The notes under the pieces: generated by a model
Told to the model about the DNA's origin: nothing
Database searches by the model: none
What the model saw: the letters and a program-made list of their open reading frames with translations, nothing else
Source of the DNA: Oscillospiraceae bacterium
GTDB lineage: Bacteria; Bacillota; Clostridia; Oscillospirales; Acutalibacteraceae
Reading direction: 5' to 3'
DNA length: 64,000 bases
Assembly (NCBI GenBank): GCA_003526845.1
Contig: DPVM01000008.1
Coordinates: 1-64,000, forward strand
In this document: positions 23,512 through 32,936 of the stretch, piece by piece
Numbering within the stretch: the stretch's first letter is position 1
How the letters are laid out: every line of letters starts with the position of its first letter
Translations under genes and position numbers: made by a program

Positions 23512-23540
23512 TTGACAAAAGGCGAATATAGTGTTAATAT
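23512..23540 (+). promoter_or_regulatory. Promoter of the trp operon
   Basis: TTGACA (23512-23517) and TAATAT (23535-23540), spacer 17 bp. It drives the T-box leader starting near 23547. Confidence 0.8.
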
Positions 23541-23559
23541 ATTTTCACAATTAAAAACA

Positions 23560-23823
23560 AACCGATGATGCGGAGATAAAAACAGGATACGAATTCACAG
23601 AGAGCCTCGTTGCTGGGAAGAGGTAATAAACGGCTTGTTAAATGGACCGCTGAGGGCGCAATGAAAGGCTTTGGCTAAGTATCTTGCGACGAGATGACCT
23701 GCGTGAGTGGTCGGAGATATGATGGTATCTTGCAGAGAGTATGGTTTACTACCGTAAATCAGGGTGGCACCGCGAATGTATTTTCGTCCCTGACAGTCTT
23801 TTTCAGACTGTCAGGGCTTTTTT
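23560..23823 (+). promoter_or_regulatory. T-box leader, tRNA-Trp specific
   Basis: A T-box leader senses the charging state of a tRNA and lets transcription continue when the tRNA is uncharged. The invariant T-box AGGGTGGCACCGCG lies at 23761-23774. The terminator stem pairs CCCTGACAGTCT (23788-23799) with AGACTGTCAGGG (23805-23816), followed by CTTTTTTA. The stem I region includes the AGAGAGCCT area near 23600. The likely specifier codon is UGG at 23643-23645, in the usual context AAA-TGG-ACC on the 3' side of stem I. That is the tryptophan codon and agrees with the trpEGDCFBA genes behind it. The 411 nt between 23440 and 23850 are fully explained by terminator, promoter and leader. Confidence 0.95.
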
Positions 23824-23850
23824 ATTCTCTCAAGATTGAAAGGAGAAAAT

Positions 23851-25320
23851 ATGCAAATCAAACCAAGCAGAGAAGATGCAATCGAATTTGCAAAAAAATA
23901 CAAAACAATTCCCTTGTCAACCGAAACGGTGATGAATTATACCCCTGTCGGAATAATCAAAAAAATCAAGGCGATTTCGTCGCACTGCTTTATGCTTGAG
24001 TCGGCAGACGATCAAAAAAATACCGGTCGCTACACCTTCATCGGCTTTGACCCAAAGGCGGAAATAAGCTGTAAGGATTACAATGTCAGCATTATTGACG
24101 AATTCGGCTCAAAAAAGATAAACGACAATCCGAGGCAGTATATAAAAGCCGTGCTCGACAGTCACAAGGCGCCTCGCCTCGACTATCTGCCGACTTTCAG
24201 CGGCGGACTTGTCGGATATTTCGGATATGATTATATCAAATACAGCGAGCTGGGAGTTAAGCTCGACGCAAAGGATGACGGCAATTTCAAGGATGTTGAC
24301 CTTATGCTTTTTGACAAGGTTATCGCATTCGACCATTTGAGAGAAAAAATTATTCTTATTGTCAATTTTCAAACGGATAATTTTGAGCAAAACTATCAAT
24401 CGGCTGTTAAACAGCTTGAAATAATGCTTGAAATAATCGAGCAGTCGCCGATAATAGAGCCTGAGCTTCCGGTGCTCAAAAGCGAATTTGAGCCGCTGTT
24501 CAATGCCGAGCAGTATGCCGATATGGTCAACACCGCAAAGCATTATATTCGCGAGGGCGATATTTTCCAGGTTGTGCTTTCAAACAGAATGCAGGCAAAA
24601 ATGGACGGCTCGCTTTTCAAGCCATATGAAACATTGAGAAAACTCAATCCGTCGCCGTATATGTTTTATTTCTCGTCAAACGATATTGAGATTGCCGGCG
24701 CATCGCCCGAAACACTTGTTAAACTTCAGGACGGCAGACTTTACACATATCCGCTTGCAGGCACAAGACCGCGCGGCAAAACACCACAGGAGGACAACGA
24801 GCTTGAGAAAGACCTTTTGAAAGACGAAAAGGAGCTTGCCGAGCACAATATGCTTGTTGACCTCGGCAGAAACGATTTGGGCAAAATCAGCAAGTTCGGC
24901 ACGGTCAAGGTGCAAAATTATCACAATGTATTAAAATTCAGCCATGTTATGCATATCGGCTCAACGGTTGTCGGCGAAATTCGCGACGACAAAACGGCAC
25001 TTGACGCTGTAGACGCCGTTCTTCCGGCAGGCACACTTTCGGGCGCACCGAAAATTCGCGCAATGCAAATTATTAACGAGCTTGAAAACAATAAGCGCGG
25101 AATTTACGGCGGCGCAATCGGATATATAGATTTTACCGGAAATCTTGACACCTGCATTGCAATCAGAATTGCATACAAGAAAAAGGGCAATGTTTTCATT
25201 CGTTCGGGCGCAGGCATAGTTGCCGATTCCGACCCGGAAAAAGAGCACCGCGAGTGTATCAACAAGGCTCAGGCGGTTGTCAGTGCGATTATGCAGTCAT
25301 CAAAGGAGGAAACAAAATGA
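23851..25320 (+). CDS. trpE: Anthranilate synthase component I
   Basis: The large subunit of anthranilate synthase, converting chorismate and ammonia (from TrpG) to anthranilate. The protein has 489 residues, the normal size. It starts at ATG 23851 after AAAGGAGAAAAT, just downstream of the T-box terminator. The N-terminal part holds the Trp feedback region. The C-terminal chorismate-binding domain shows AGTRPRGKTP, LVDLGRNDLGK, LPAGTLSGAPK and the HRECINKA end motif. It overlaps trpG by 4 nt (ATGA), so the two subunits are translationally coupled. Confidence 0.97.
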   Translation: MQIKPSREDAIEFAKKYKTIPLSTETVMNYTPVGIIKKIKAISSHCFMLESADDQKNTGRYTFIGFDPKAEISCKDYNVSIIDEFGSKKINDNPRQYIKAVLDSHKAPRLDYLPTFSGGLVGYFGYDYIKYSELGVKLDAKDDGNFKDVDLMLFDKVIAFDHLREKIILIVNFQTDNFEQNYQSAVKQLEIMLEIIEQSPIIEPELPVLKSEFEPLFNAEQYADMVNTAKHYIREGDIFQVVLSNRMQAKMDGSLFKPYETLRKLNPSPYMFYFSSNDIEIAGASPETLVKLQDGRLYTYPLAGTRPRGKTPQEDNELEKDLLKDEKELAEHNMLVDLGRNDLGKISKFGTVKVQNYHNVLKFSHVMHIGSTVVGEIRDDKTALDAVDAVLPAGTLSGAPKIRAMQIINELENNKRGIYGGAIGYIDFTGNLDTCIAIRIAYKKKGNVFIRSGAGIVADSDPEKEHRECINKAQAVVSAIMQSSKEETK

Positions 25321-25895
25321 TTTTGTTAATTGATAATTACGACTCCTTTTCATACAATCTTTATCAGCTTATCGGCGAAATAAATTCCGATATTAAGGTT
25401 ATCAGAAACGATGAAATGACGGTTGACGAGATTAAGGCGCTCGCACCCGAATATATAATTTTGTCGCCCGGACCGAAGCGACCGGAGGATGCAGGCGTTT
25501 GCATAGATGTTGCAAAGGAGCTTGGCGACGAATCAAAAATCCTCGGCGTTTGCTTGGGGCATCAGTCGATTTGCACGGCATACGGCGCAACGGTTACATA
25601 CGCAAAACAGCTTATGCACGGCAAACAAAGCGTTTGCAAAATAGACAATACAGACACACTATTTAAGGGATTGCCCGATGAAATCAAGGTTGCCCGCTAT
25701 CATTCGCTTGCGGCAGACGATGCGACAATGCCCGAATGCCTAAAAGTTATCGCCAAAACGGATGACGGCGAAATAATGGCGGTTAAGCACAAAGAAAAAA
25801 ATATCTGGGGCGTTCAGTTCCACCCGGAATCAATAATGACGCCCGACGGCAGAGCAATAATCAAAAATTTTTTAGGGGGCAGCACAAATGATTGA
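25317..25895 (+). CDS. trpG: Anthranilate synthase component II (glutamine amidotransferase)
   Basis: Class I glutaminase subunit supplying ammonia to TrpE. The start is ATG 25317 in the ATGA overlap with trpE; longer in-frame starts lie inside trpE. The 192 residues include the nucleophile C79 in GVCLGHQS and the His/Glu of the triad (H169, E171) in VQFHPES. It is a stand-alone subunit and is not fused to TrpD as in enterobacteria. It might also serve para-aminobenzoate synthesis, as in Bacillus, since no pabA is seen in the window. Confidence 0.96.
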   Translation: MILLIDNYDSFSYNLYQLIGEINSDIKVIRNDEMTVDEIKALAPEYIILSPGPKRPEDAGVCIDVAKELGDESKILGVCLGHQSICTAYGATVTYAKQLMHGKQSVCKIDNTDTLFKGLPDEIKVARYHSLAADDATMPECLKVIAKTDDGEIMAVKHKEKNIWGVQFHPESIMTPDGRAIIKNFLGGSTND

Positions 25896-26901
25896 ACAAT
25901 TACTTAAAAAAGTTGCGGCAAAGCAGGATTTGACATATGACGAGGCAAAAACAGCGGTTGACGAAATTATGAGCGGCAATGTGTCGCAGGTTGTCACCTC
26001 CGCATTTTTGACCGCCCTTGCAATGAAAGGCGAAACAGATGACGAAATCGCAGGTGCGGCAGAGGGCATGCGCTCAAAGGCTGTTCCGTTTGAACTCGGA
26101 TGCCACGCACTCGATGTTGTCGGAACAGGCGGCGACGGCTCAAACTCGTTTAACATTTCAACAACAGCAGGTCTTGTTGCTGCTGCTGCAGGCGTTACAA
26201 TCGCTAAGCACGGAAACAGAGCGGCATCGTCAAAATCGGGCACTGCAGACTGCCTTGAGGCGCTCGGCGTTAAAATCGACTGCGAGGCGGAGGTTATGAG
26301 AAAATCGCTTAAGGAAAACAAAATTGTTTTCTTCTTTGCGCAAAAATATCACAGCGCAATGCGTTTTGTAGGTCCTGTTCGTAAGGAAATCGGTATTCGC
26401 ACCGTATTCAACATTCTCGGTCCTCTTACAAATCCGGGTCATGCCGACAGAATGCTCCTCGGTGTTTTCAGCGAGGAATATGTTGAAAAAATTGCAAAGG
26501 CTTTAATCAAGCTCGGCGTACACGACGCAATGGTTGTTTACGGCATGGATAAGCTTGACGAAATCAGCGCATGCGGCGAAACAAAGGTTGCCGAGGTGCG
26601 CGGAAACGATATTAAATACTACACAATCAAGCCCGAGGACTTCGGCTTTGAGAGAGTGCCTAAAGAGGCTTTGGCAGGCGGCACACCCGAGGAGAATGCC
26701 GAAATCACAAAGGCAATTCTTCGCGGCGAGGGCACATCTGCTCAAAAAACTGCCGTTGCTCTTAATGCCGGCGCATGCATTTATGTTGACCGCGATGGAA
26801 TTTCGCTCCAAGATGCAGTTAAGGAGGCGCAGAGGGTCATGGCATCCGGCAAGGGTATGGATGTTCTCAACGGCTTTATCAAAACTACAAACGAGCAGTA
26901 A
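25888..26901 (+). CDS. trpD: Anthranilate phosphoribosyltransferase
   Basis: Transfers phosphoribosyl from PRPP to anthranilate, the second step of the pathway. The 337 residues show the glycine-rich PRPP loop VGTGGDGSNSFNIST, the KHGNRAASS motif and a metal-binding DE pair region. It overlaps trpG by 8 nt, with a GGGGG Shine-Dalgarno inside trpG. The N-terminal four-helix domain (about 1-65) is the dimer interface. The gene has the usual length and no defects. Confidence 0.96.
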   Translation: MIEQLLKKVAAKQDLTYDEAKTAVDEIMSGNVSQVVTSAFLTALAMKGETDDEIAGAAEGMRSKAVPFELGCHALDVVGTGGDGSNSFNISTTAGLVAAAAGVTIAKHGNRAASSKSGTADCLEALGVKIDCEAEVMRKSLKENKIVFFFAQKYHSAMRFVGPVRKEIGIRTVFNILGPLTNPGHADRMLLGVFSEEYVEKIAKALIKLGVHDAMVVYGMDKLDEISACGETKVAEVRGNDIKYYTIKPEDFGFERVPKEALAGGTPEENAEITKAILRGEGTSAQKTAVALNAGACIYVDRDGISLQDAVKEAQRVMASGKGMDVLNGFIKTTNEQ

Positions 26902-26916
26902 ACGGCGGTAATTTTT

Positions 26917-27705
26917 ATGGCTACAATTTTAAACACAATTGCACAGCATACGGCAGAAAGATACGAAAAAATTATTTCGCAAACGCCGCTGTCGGAGGTC
27001 AAGGTGCGTGCGCTTGCGATGACGAAGGGCGGATTTGAGTTTGAAAAGGCACTTGCCGCCGACGGAATTTCGTTTATTTGCGAGGTTAAAAAGGCGTCGC
27101 CGTCAAAAGGCGTGATTGCCGAGGATTTCCCATATCTCGAAATAGCAAGGGAATATGAGGCGGCAGGCGCGGCGGCTATATCGTGCCTGACCGAGCCGAA
27201 ATGGTTTATGGGCAGCGATGAGTATTTGAGAGAAATCACAGGTACGGTTTCAATTCCCGTTTTGCGAAAGGATTTCACCATTTGCGACTATCAGATATAT
27301 GAGGCAAAAACGCTCGGCGCGTCGGCAGTCCTTTTGATTTGCGCACTGCTCGACACCGACACGATTCGTGAGTATATCAAAATTTGTGACACACTCGGAA
27401 TGTCTGCTCTTGTTGAGGCGCACGATGAGGCGGATGTCAATTCCGCACTTGCGGCAGGAGCTCGTATAATCGGCGTAAACAACAGAAATTTAAAGGATTT
27501 TTCGGTCAATGTGAACAATTCAAGTCGCTATCGCCAAATGATACCGAGCGATGTTTTGTTCGTTTCCGAAAGCGGAATAAAGACACACAAGGATATTGAA
27601 GTGTTGCAAAAAAATCACACAAATGCCGTTTTGATAGGCGAAACGCTTATGCGCAGTGATGATAAAAAGGCAACGCTTGAGGAATTGCTTTATGGCAAAA
27701 ATTAA
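26917..27705 (+). CDS. trpC: Indole-3-glycerol phosphate synthase
   Basis: A (beta/alpha)8-barrel enzyme of 262 residues that closes the indole ring by decarboxylative cyclisation of CdRP. Family motifs are the catalytic lysine region FICEVKKASPSKG, the second lysine in PVLRKDF, VGVNNRNL-like IIGVNNRNLK and the SESGI phosphate loop. It lies 15 nt after trpD and overlaps trpF by 14 nt. It is a single-function protein and is not fused to TrpF. Confidence 0.96.
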   Translation: MATILNTIAQHTAERYEKIISQTPLSEVKVRALAMTKGGFEFEKALAADGISFICEVKKASPSKGVIAEDFPYLEIAREYEAAGAAAISCLTEPKWFMGSDEYLREITGTVSIPVLRKDFTICDYQIYEAKTLGASAVLLICALLDTDTIREYIKICDTLGMSALVEAHDEADVNSALAAGARIIGVNNRNLKDFSVNVNNSSRYRQMIPSDVLFVSESGIKTHKDIEVLQKNHTNAVLIGETLMRSDDKKATLEELLYGKN

Positions 27706-28285
27706 AATTTGCGGCTTGCGCCGAACGGAGGACATTGAGTATGTCAATGAGCTGAAGCCCGATTTTGTCGGTTTTATTCTATCCCCGGGCTTTCGACGCA
27801 GTATTGATTTTGACACTTTCAAATCGCTTCGCGGGAATTTAAGCAACGATATTTCGGCAATCGGCGTGTTTGTTAACGAGCCGCTTGAAAGTATTGAAAA
27901 ATTCACAGACTCGGGGCTGATTGATTTTGTTCAGCTCCACGGCGGCGAATCGCCGCAATATGCCGAGCAAATCACACTTCCGGTTATAAGGGCACTGAAA
28001 CCGTGCGATTTTGATAAAATCAATGAATACAAACATTGTGTCGATTATCTCCTCTTCGACAGCGGAACGGGCACAGGCAAGGCGTTTGATTGGCAAAAAA
28101 TACCGAAAACGGATATGCCGTTTTTTCTTGCCGGCGGACTTACAACACAAAATATTCCTTTGGCGCTTGCAAAATACTCCCCCGATGTGGTAGACTTGTC
28201 ATCATCGGTCGAAACAAACGGCGTTAAGGATTTTAATAAAATAAAAGAAGTAATCAATTTAGTTAGGAGCACAACTGATGAATAA
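27692..28285 (+). CDS. trpF: Phosphoribosylanthranilate isomerase
   Basis: Amadori rearrangement of PRA to CdRP. The start is ATG 27692 (product begins MAKIKICGL), inside the end of trpC; an upstream in-frame start would lengthen it unnaturally. The 197 residues include the catalytic Cys in KICGL, Asp in the general-acid position near VQLHG, FLAGGL and DLSSSVE near the phosphate site. The expression order trpC then trpF differs from the chemical order, as is common in bacteria. It overlaps trpB by 8 nt. Confidence 0.95.
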   Translation: MAKIKICGLRRTEDIEYVNELKPDFVGFILSPGFRRSIDFDTFKSLRGNLSNDISAIGVFVNEPLESIEKFTDSGLIDFVQLHGGESPQYAEQITLPVIRALKPCDFDKINEYKHCVDYLLFDSGTGTGKAFDWQKIPKTDMPFFLAGGLTTQNIPLALAKYSPDVVDLSSSVETNGVKDFNKIKEVINLVRSTTDE

Positions 28286-29462
28286 CGGACGATACGGAAT
28301 TCACGGCGGACAATATATCCCCGAAACACTGATGCACGAAATACACAATCTTGAAAAAGCGTATGAGCATTATAAAAATGACCCCGAATTTAATGCCGAG
28401 CTTGACAAGCTCTTTAAGGAATACGCAGGCAGACCGTCACTGCTTTATTATGCGGAAAATATGACAAAGGATTTGGGCGGCGCAAAAATTTATTTCAAGC
28501 GTGAGGATTTAAACCACACGGGCGCGCACAAAATCAACAATGTTCTCGGTCAGTGCCTTTTGGCAAAGAAAATGGGCAAAACCCGAGTTATTGCCGAAAC
28601 AGGCGCAGGACAGCACGGTGTTGCAACGGCAACTGCGGCGGCTCTTATGGGGCTTGAATGCGAAATATTTATGGGTAAGGTTGATACCGAGCGTCAAGCC
28701 CTCAACTGTTACAGAATGGAGCTTTTGGGCGCAAAGGTTCACCCGGTTACAACCGGCACGATGACACTTAAAGACGCTGTTAACGATGCGTTTAAGGAGT
28801 GGACAACACGAATCGACGATACACTTTATGTTATCGGCTCGGTAATGGGACCTCACCCGTATCCTATGATGGTTCGCGATTTTCAATCCGTAATTTCAAA
28901 AGAGGCGAGAGAGCAGATTCTCGAAATCGAGGGCAAGCTCCCGACGGCTGTTATGGCTTGCGTAGGCGGCGGCTCAAATGCCATGGGAATGTTTTATAAC
29001 TTTATTGATGACAAGGATGTTCGCCTTATCGGATGTGAAGCGGCAGGCAGGGGTGTTGATACCGGCGAAACAGCCGCAACAATGGCGACCGGTTCACTCG
29101 GTGTTTTCCACGGAATGAAATCATATTTTTGCCAAAACGAATACGGTCAAATCGCACCTGTTTATTCAATTTCGGCAGGTCTTGATTATCCGGGCGTAGG
29201 TCCGGAGCATGCTTATCTCAAGGATATAGGCAGAGCCGAATATGTGCCTGTTACCGATGACGAGGCAGTTGCGGCATTTGAATATATTGCAAAAACAGAG
29301 GGCATTATTTGTGCCATTGAGTCTGCTCACGCGGTTGCGCATCTTATGAAAATTGCGCCGACAATGAGCAAGGATGATGTTATCATTTGCTGCCTTTCGG
29401 GCAGAGGCGACAAGGATGTTGCCGCAATCGCAAGATATAGGGGGATTGATTTACATGAGTAA
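28278..29462 (+). CDS. trpB: Tryptophan synthase beta chain
   Basis: The PLP subunit that condenses indole with serine. The 394 residues are the normal TrpB1 type, not the longer TrpB2. Key residues are K85 in the HKINN motif (Schiff base), the phosphate loop GGGSNAMG and the catalytic Glu in ETGAGQHG. The N-terminus HGGQYIPE matches the standard RFGxxGGxYVPE. It overlaps trpF and trpA by 8 nt each, which should balance alpha and beta subunit synthesis. Confidence 0.97.
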   Translation: MNNGRYGIHGGQYIPETLMHEIHNLEKAYEHYKNDPEFNAELDKLFKEYAGRPSLLYYAENMTKDLGGAKIYFKREDLNHTGAHKINNVLGQCLLAKKMGKTRVIAETGAGQHGVATATAAALMGLECEIFMGKVDTERQALNCYRMELLGAKVHPVTTGTMTLKDAVNDAFKEWTTRIDDTLYVIGSVMGPHPYPMMVRDFQSVISKEAREQILEIEGKLPTAVMACVGGGSNAMGMFYNFIDDKDVRLIGCEAAGRGVDTGETAATMATGSLGVFHGMKSYFCQNEYGQIAPVYSISAGLDYPGVGPEHAYLKDIGRAEYVPVTDDEAVAAFEYIAKTEGIICAIESAHAVAHLMKIAPTMSKDDVIICCLSGRGDKDVAAIARYRGIDLHE

Positions 29463-30228
29463 AAAAATTGCAGACGCATTCAAAAACGGCAAGGCGTTCA
29501 TCGGCTTTTTGACAGCCGGCGACCCCGACCTTGATACAACTAAAAAAATTATCAAAAAAGTGGCTCAGGCAGGCTGTGACCTTGTTGAAATCGGTATTCC
29601 GTTCTCAGACCCTATTGCCGAGGGCCCGGTTATTCAAAAAGCAAACATTCGCGCGCTTAAAAACAATGTCACAACCGACGATGTTTTTCAAATGATTGAC
29701 GAAATTAAGAATGATGTTGATATCCCTATGGTGTTTATGACATATCTCAATGTCCTTTTCAAGTACGGATATGACAGATTTTTGACACGCGCAAAGGAAG
29801 TAGGTATTTGCGGCGTTATTATCCCCGATTTGCCTTATGAGGAAAAGGGCGAACTTCAAAGCGTTGCGAAAAATTATGGTATTGAAGTGGTTTCACTCAT
29901 CGCGCCTACAAGCGAGGAGAGAATCAAGATGATTGCCGCCGATGCCGAGGGATTTGTTTATGCCGTTTCATCACTCGGCGTAACGGGCGTGAGAAACGAA
30001 ATCAAAACCGACCTTGAATCAATCACCGCCGCTGTTAAAGAGGCTACCGACATTCCTGTTGCAATCGGCTTTGGCATCAGCACACCCGAGCAGGCAAAAA
30101 AATACGCCGCAGTTTCCGATGGCGTAATTGTAGGCTCGGCGATTGTAAAAATTATCGAGCAATACGGCAAAGATGCTCCCGACAAGGTTTATGATTATGT
30201 TAAATCAATTAAGGATGCTATAAGATAG
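29455..30228 (+). CDS. trpA: Tryptophan synthase alpha chain
   Basis: Cleaves indole-3-glycerol phosphate to indole, which is channelled to TrpB. The start is ATG 29455, behind GGGGGATTGATT within trpB; a longer in-frame frame exists but lies inside trpB. The 257 residues carry the catalytic E45 (LVEIGIPFSDP) and D52. The TrpA loop around VSSLGVTGVR and the GFGIS phosphate motif are present. It is the last trp gene. I see no intrinsic terminator in the 110 nt that follow, so termination may be Rho-dependent, or transcripts may run into the next gene. Confidence 0.97.
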   Translation: MSKKIADAFKNGKAFIGFLTAGDPDLDTTKKIIKKVAQAGCDLVEIGIPFSDPIAEGPVIQKANIRALKNNVTTDDVFQMIDEIKNDVDIPMVFMTYLNVLFKYGYDRFLTRAKEVGICGVIIPDLPYEEKGELQSVAKNYGIEVVSLIAPTSEERIKMIAADAEGFVYAVSSLGVTGVRNEIKTDLESITAAVKEATDIPVAIGFGISTPEQAKKYAAVSDGVIVGSAIVKIIEQYGKDAPDKVYDYVKSIKDAIR

Positions 30229-30278
30229 CAGTCACCGGCCACAACATATATTGAAAAATAACAATCTTGTTACTTCTG

Positions 30279-30308
30279 TTGACAATATATAGTATAAAAT
30301 GATAAAAT
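30279..30308 (+). promoter_or_regulatory. Promoter for the 30339-30857 gene
   Basis: TTGACA (30279-30284) and TAAAAT (30303-30308) with an 18 bp spacer in an AT-rich tract. Confidence 0.55.
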
Positions 30309-30338
30309 ATATTCAGTATTGACAATAGGGGGAACTTT

Positions 30339-30857
30339 ATGAAAGGCAAAAAAATTGCAATAGCTGTTATTGCAATTGCCGCTGTTGTAATTGCCTCGCT
30401 TTTTGCAAGCGGCGCCGTCTCAACTAAAAGCAAGGGCGGTGAGGGCGCAGTGAAAAGCACTGTCACCGAGCAAAGCATTGACCATTCGCTTTTTTATCAC
30501 ACTTGGCAAACCGACTACAGCGGCGTTGACGATGATTTCAGGCAGTTTTATCCCTCTGCCGTTGCTTTTTCCGAAACAAAGGCAACGCTTGAGGCGGATA
30601 AAAAAGACTCGTCATCTTACATAATCGACGGTGATAAAATTACAATTACCGCAGGCAAGGAAAAAATAGTATATAATTTTGAAATCAATTCTACCGAGCT
30701 TAAACTCACAATTGTTTGTGTTTCCGACGGAGAGCAAACATATAACGCAGAGGATTTTTTGCCCACCGGCAAAACGGCGCCGACAGCCGTTTATTCAATC
30801 GCGAAATCACTTAAAACAAGCGGCGAATCGGAGTTTTCAAAATTATTTACACAATGA
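30339..30857 (+). CDS. Hypothetical exported protein, 172 aa
   Basis: I do not recognise the family. A hydrophobic N-terminal helix (about residues 5-25) follows two Lys and acts as signal anchor or signal peptide; no lipobox Cys is seen. The rest is soluble, with alternating charged and beta-prone segments (YIIDGDKITITAGKEK), as in small single-domain lipocalin-like or DUF-type exported proteins of Clostridia. AGGGGGAACTTT gives a firm start. It has its own promoter and a terminator at 30868-30916. Confidence 0.7.
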   Translation: MKGKKIAIAVIAIAAVVIASLFASGAVSTKSKGGEGAVKSTVTEQSIDHSLFYHTWQTDYSGVDDDFRQFYPSAVAFSETKATLEADKKDSSSYIIDGDKITITAGKEKIVYNFEINSTELKLTIVCVSDGEQTYNAEDFLPTGKTAPTAVYSIAKSLKTSGESEFSKLFTQ

Positions 30858-30867
30858 TTAAACAAAA

Positions 30868-30916
30868 TAAACCGCAATGCAAAGGCTTTATGCCACGCAC
30901 TGCGGTTTTTGTTTTA
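30868..30916. terminator. Terminator between convergent 30339 gene and recG
   Basis: AAACCGCA and TGC arms (30868-30879) pair with GC and TGCGGTTT (30896-30908) around an inner loop, followed by TTTGTTTT. The A-run on the other side allows leftward use for recG. Confidence 0.75.
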
Positions 30917-30917
30917 T

Positions 30918-32936
30918 TCAATATTCCGTTTTTCTGAACATATTGTTTATCTGATTGCACAGAGCAGGGAGGGAGTCGAGATTTCTGTCATTTTTGATTA
31001 TATCCCTTGCGCATTCGCGGCACTGCTCAAGTGTTTCGGTGTTTTCAAGCAAATCTGCTATTCCCAAATTCGGCAAGCCGTGCTGCCTTTTTCCGAAAAA
31101 GTCACCCGGTCCGCGCACCTTCAGGTCATAGTCGGCGATTTTAAAGCCGTCGGTGTTGTTTTTCATAACCTGCAAGCGCTCTTTTGTGCTCTCACTTTTA
31201 TTGTCCGATACAAGTATGCAGTATGACTGCGCTTTACCTCTGCCGACGCGCCCTCTCAATTGGTGCAACTGTGACAGACCGAATCTGTCTGCATTTTCAA
31301 TCAGCATTATTGTTGCGTTAGGCACATCGACACCAACCTCGACAACGGTTGTCGACACAAGAATGTCAACATCGCCGCGCGCAAAGGCATTCATAACATT
31401 TTCTTTTTCTTTCGGCTTCATTTTACCGTGAAGCAAGCCGAGATTGTAGCCCTTAAAAACACCGTTTGAAAGATTTTCGGCGTATTCCGTCGCAGGGATA
31501 AGGTCATTTTCGCCCTCCTCGACAAGCGAGCATACAATGTACGCCTGATGTCCCTCGTCAATCGCCTTTTTGATGAATTTATATATTCTTTGGTGATATG
31601 CGGAGTTGACAACATCCGTGCGAATTGTCTGTCTGCCCGGCGGCAATTCGTCAAGTACGCTTATGTCAAGATCACCGTAAATGATTAAGCCGAGCGTTCT
31701 TGGTATCGGTGTGGCGCTCATAACAAGCATATGCGGGTCACTGCCCTTCATTGCAAGGCTCGCACGCTGTTCAACGCCGAATCGGTGTTGCTCGTCAGTT
31801 ACAACGAGTGCAAGGCTTTTAAACTCAACATCATTTTGTATCAAAGCGTGCGTTCCGACGGCAAAATCAATCGTGCCGTCAATCAAACCTTGCTTTATTT
31901 CGCGCTTTTCCTTGGCTTTTGTTGAGCCGGTGAGGAGCGCGATTTTTATATCCGTGCCCTCAAAAAGCTTTGTCAGCGATTCAAAATGCTGTGCCGCAAG
32001 TATTTCCGTCGGCGCCATCATTGCTGCCTGAAATCCGTTTTTAACCGCCGTGTAAATAACTGCGGCGGCAACAGCCGTTTTGCCCGAGCCCACATCGCCC
32101 TGAATAAGCCTGTTCATCGAGCGTTCGCTTTTCATATCGGCAATGCAGTCGGCAATCGCTCTCGACTGTGCGCCGGTCGGTTTGAACGGCAGTGCGGTCA
32201 AGAATTCGTTTGTAAAATCGGTTTTGATTTTATAGTTGTTTGTTGTTTCTTTTTTGTCTTTGAGTTTCATCAGCCCGATTTGCAGAGTCAAAAGTTCCTC
32301 AAAAATCAGCCTTTTTCGTGCAATTTCTATGTCTTCACGGCTGTCGGGGAAATGAATTTGCCTTATTGCGCTGTCAAGCGGACAAAGGTTGTATTTTTTC
32401 ATCACACTGTCGGGCAGTGTTTCCTCAACCTTGCCGATTTTTTCAAGCGCCGTCTTGACGGTTTTTGCTATCGCGCGAGAATTCAGCTTGTCCGTTGCGG
32501 GATAAATCGGGTGTATGCCGGTTGCGCTTTGCGCCGGTTCAATCTGCGGCGAATTCATATTTGCCGCAGTAAAGCTTTTTTCAACCTTGCCGTATAAAAC
32601 ATAATCGTCAAATGTTCTCAGCGATTTTGCAAGGTATTTGTTGTTGAAAATCGTTACATGGATAACGGTTTCACCGTCGGTAAAATTGCATTTATAAAGT
32701 GTCAGCCCTTTTCGTATCATGGATTCCTTAACGGGCGTAATCATTGTCGCCTTTATAAATACTGGCGTGTCAATATCCGCCTCGATTACCGAAACGGTGT
32801 TGCTCCAATCCTCATATTTTCTCGGGTAGTAGTGAATTAAATCGTTTACGGTATTTATTCCGAGCTTGTTAAACAGTGCGGCTCTTTTTTCGCCGACGCC
32901 CTTGATATATTGAATGTTTAACTCGCTGTAATCCAT
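30918..32936 (-). CDS. recG: ATP-dependent DNA helicase RecG
   Basis: A branched-DNA helicase of 672 residues that reverses stalled replication forks and processes Holliday junctions. The N-terminal wedge/OB-fold domain (about 1-230) is followed by helicase motifs: Walker A GDVGSGKT (280-287), DEQH box (381-384), SATPIPRT and the motif VI QLRGRVGRG. Its start ATG directly follows the stop codon of the upstream FakA-like gene (TAAATG), so translation is coupled. The pairing with the Asp23/DAK2 genes matches the yloU-yloV-recG order known from Bacillus. Confidence 0.96.
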   Translation of the reverse strand: MDYSELNIQYIKGVGEKRAALFNKLGINTVNDLIHYYPRKYEDWSNTVSVIEADIDTPVFIKATMITPVKESMIRKGLTLYKCNFTDGETVIHVTIFNNKYLAKSLRTFDDYVLYGKVEKSFTAANMNSPQIEPAQSATGIHPIYPATDKLNSRAIAKTVKTALEKIGKVEETLPDSVMKKYNLCPLDSAIRQIHFPDSREDIEIARKRLIFEELLTLQIGLMKLKDKKETTNNYKIKTDFTNEFLTALPFKPTGAQSRAIADCIADMKSERSMNRLIQGDVGSGKTAVAAAVIYTAVKNGFQAAMMAPTEILAAQHFESLTKLFEGTDIKIALLTGSTKAKEKREIKQGLIDGTIDFAVGTHALIQNDVEFKSLALVVTDEQHRFGVEQRASLAMKGSDPHMLVMSATPIPRTLGLIIYGDLDISVLDELPPGRQTIRTDVVNSAYHQRIYKFIKKAIDEGHQAYIVCSLVEEGENDLIPATEYAENLSNGVFKGYNLGLLHGKMKPKEKENVMNAFARGDVDILVSTTVVEVGVDVPNATIMLIENADRFGLSQLHQLRGRVGRGKAQSYCILVSDNKSESTKERLQVMKNNTDGFKIADYDLKVRGPGDFFGKRQHGLPNLGIADLLENTETLEQCRECARDIIKNDRNLDSLPALCNQINNMFRKTEY

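Noticed and set aside
30229..30338. A terminator after trpA
   Set aside because: I looked for a stem with T run in these 110 nt and found none convincing.
31986..32597. A 203-codon rightward frame antisense to recG
   Set aside because: It lies wholly inside recG on the other strand, has no ribosome site or family resemblance, and its Cys/Phe/Arg-rich composition is that of a shadow frame.
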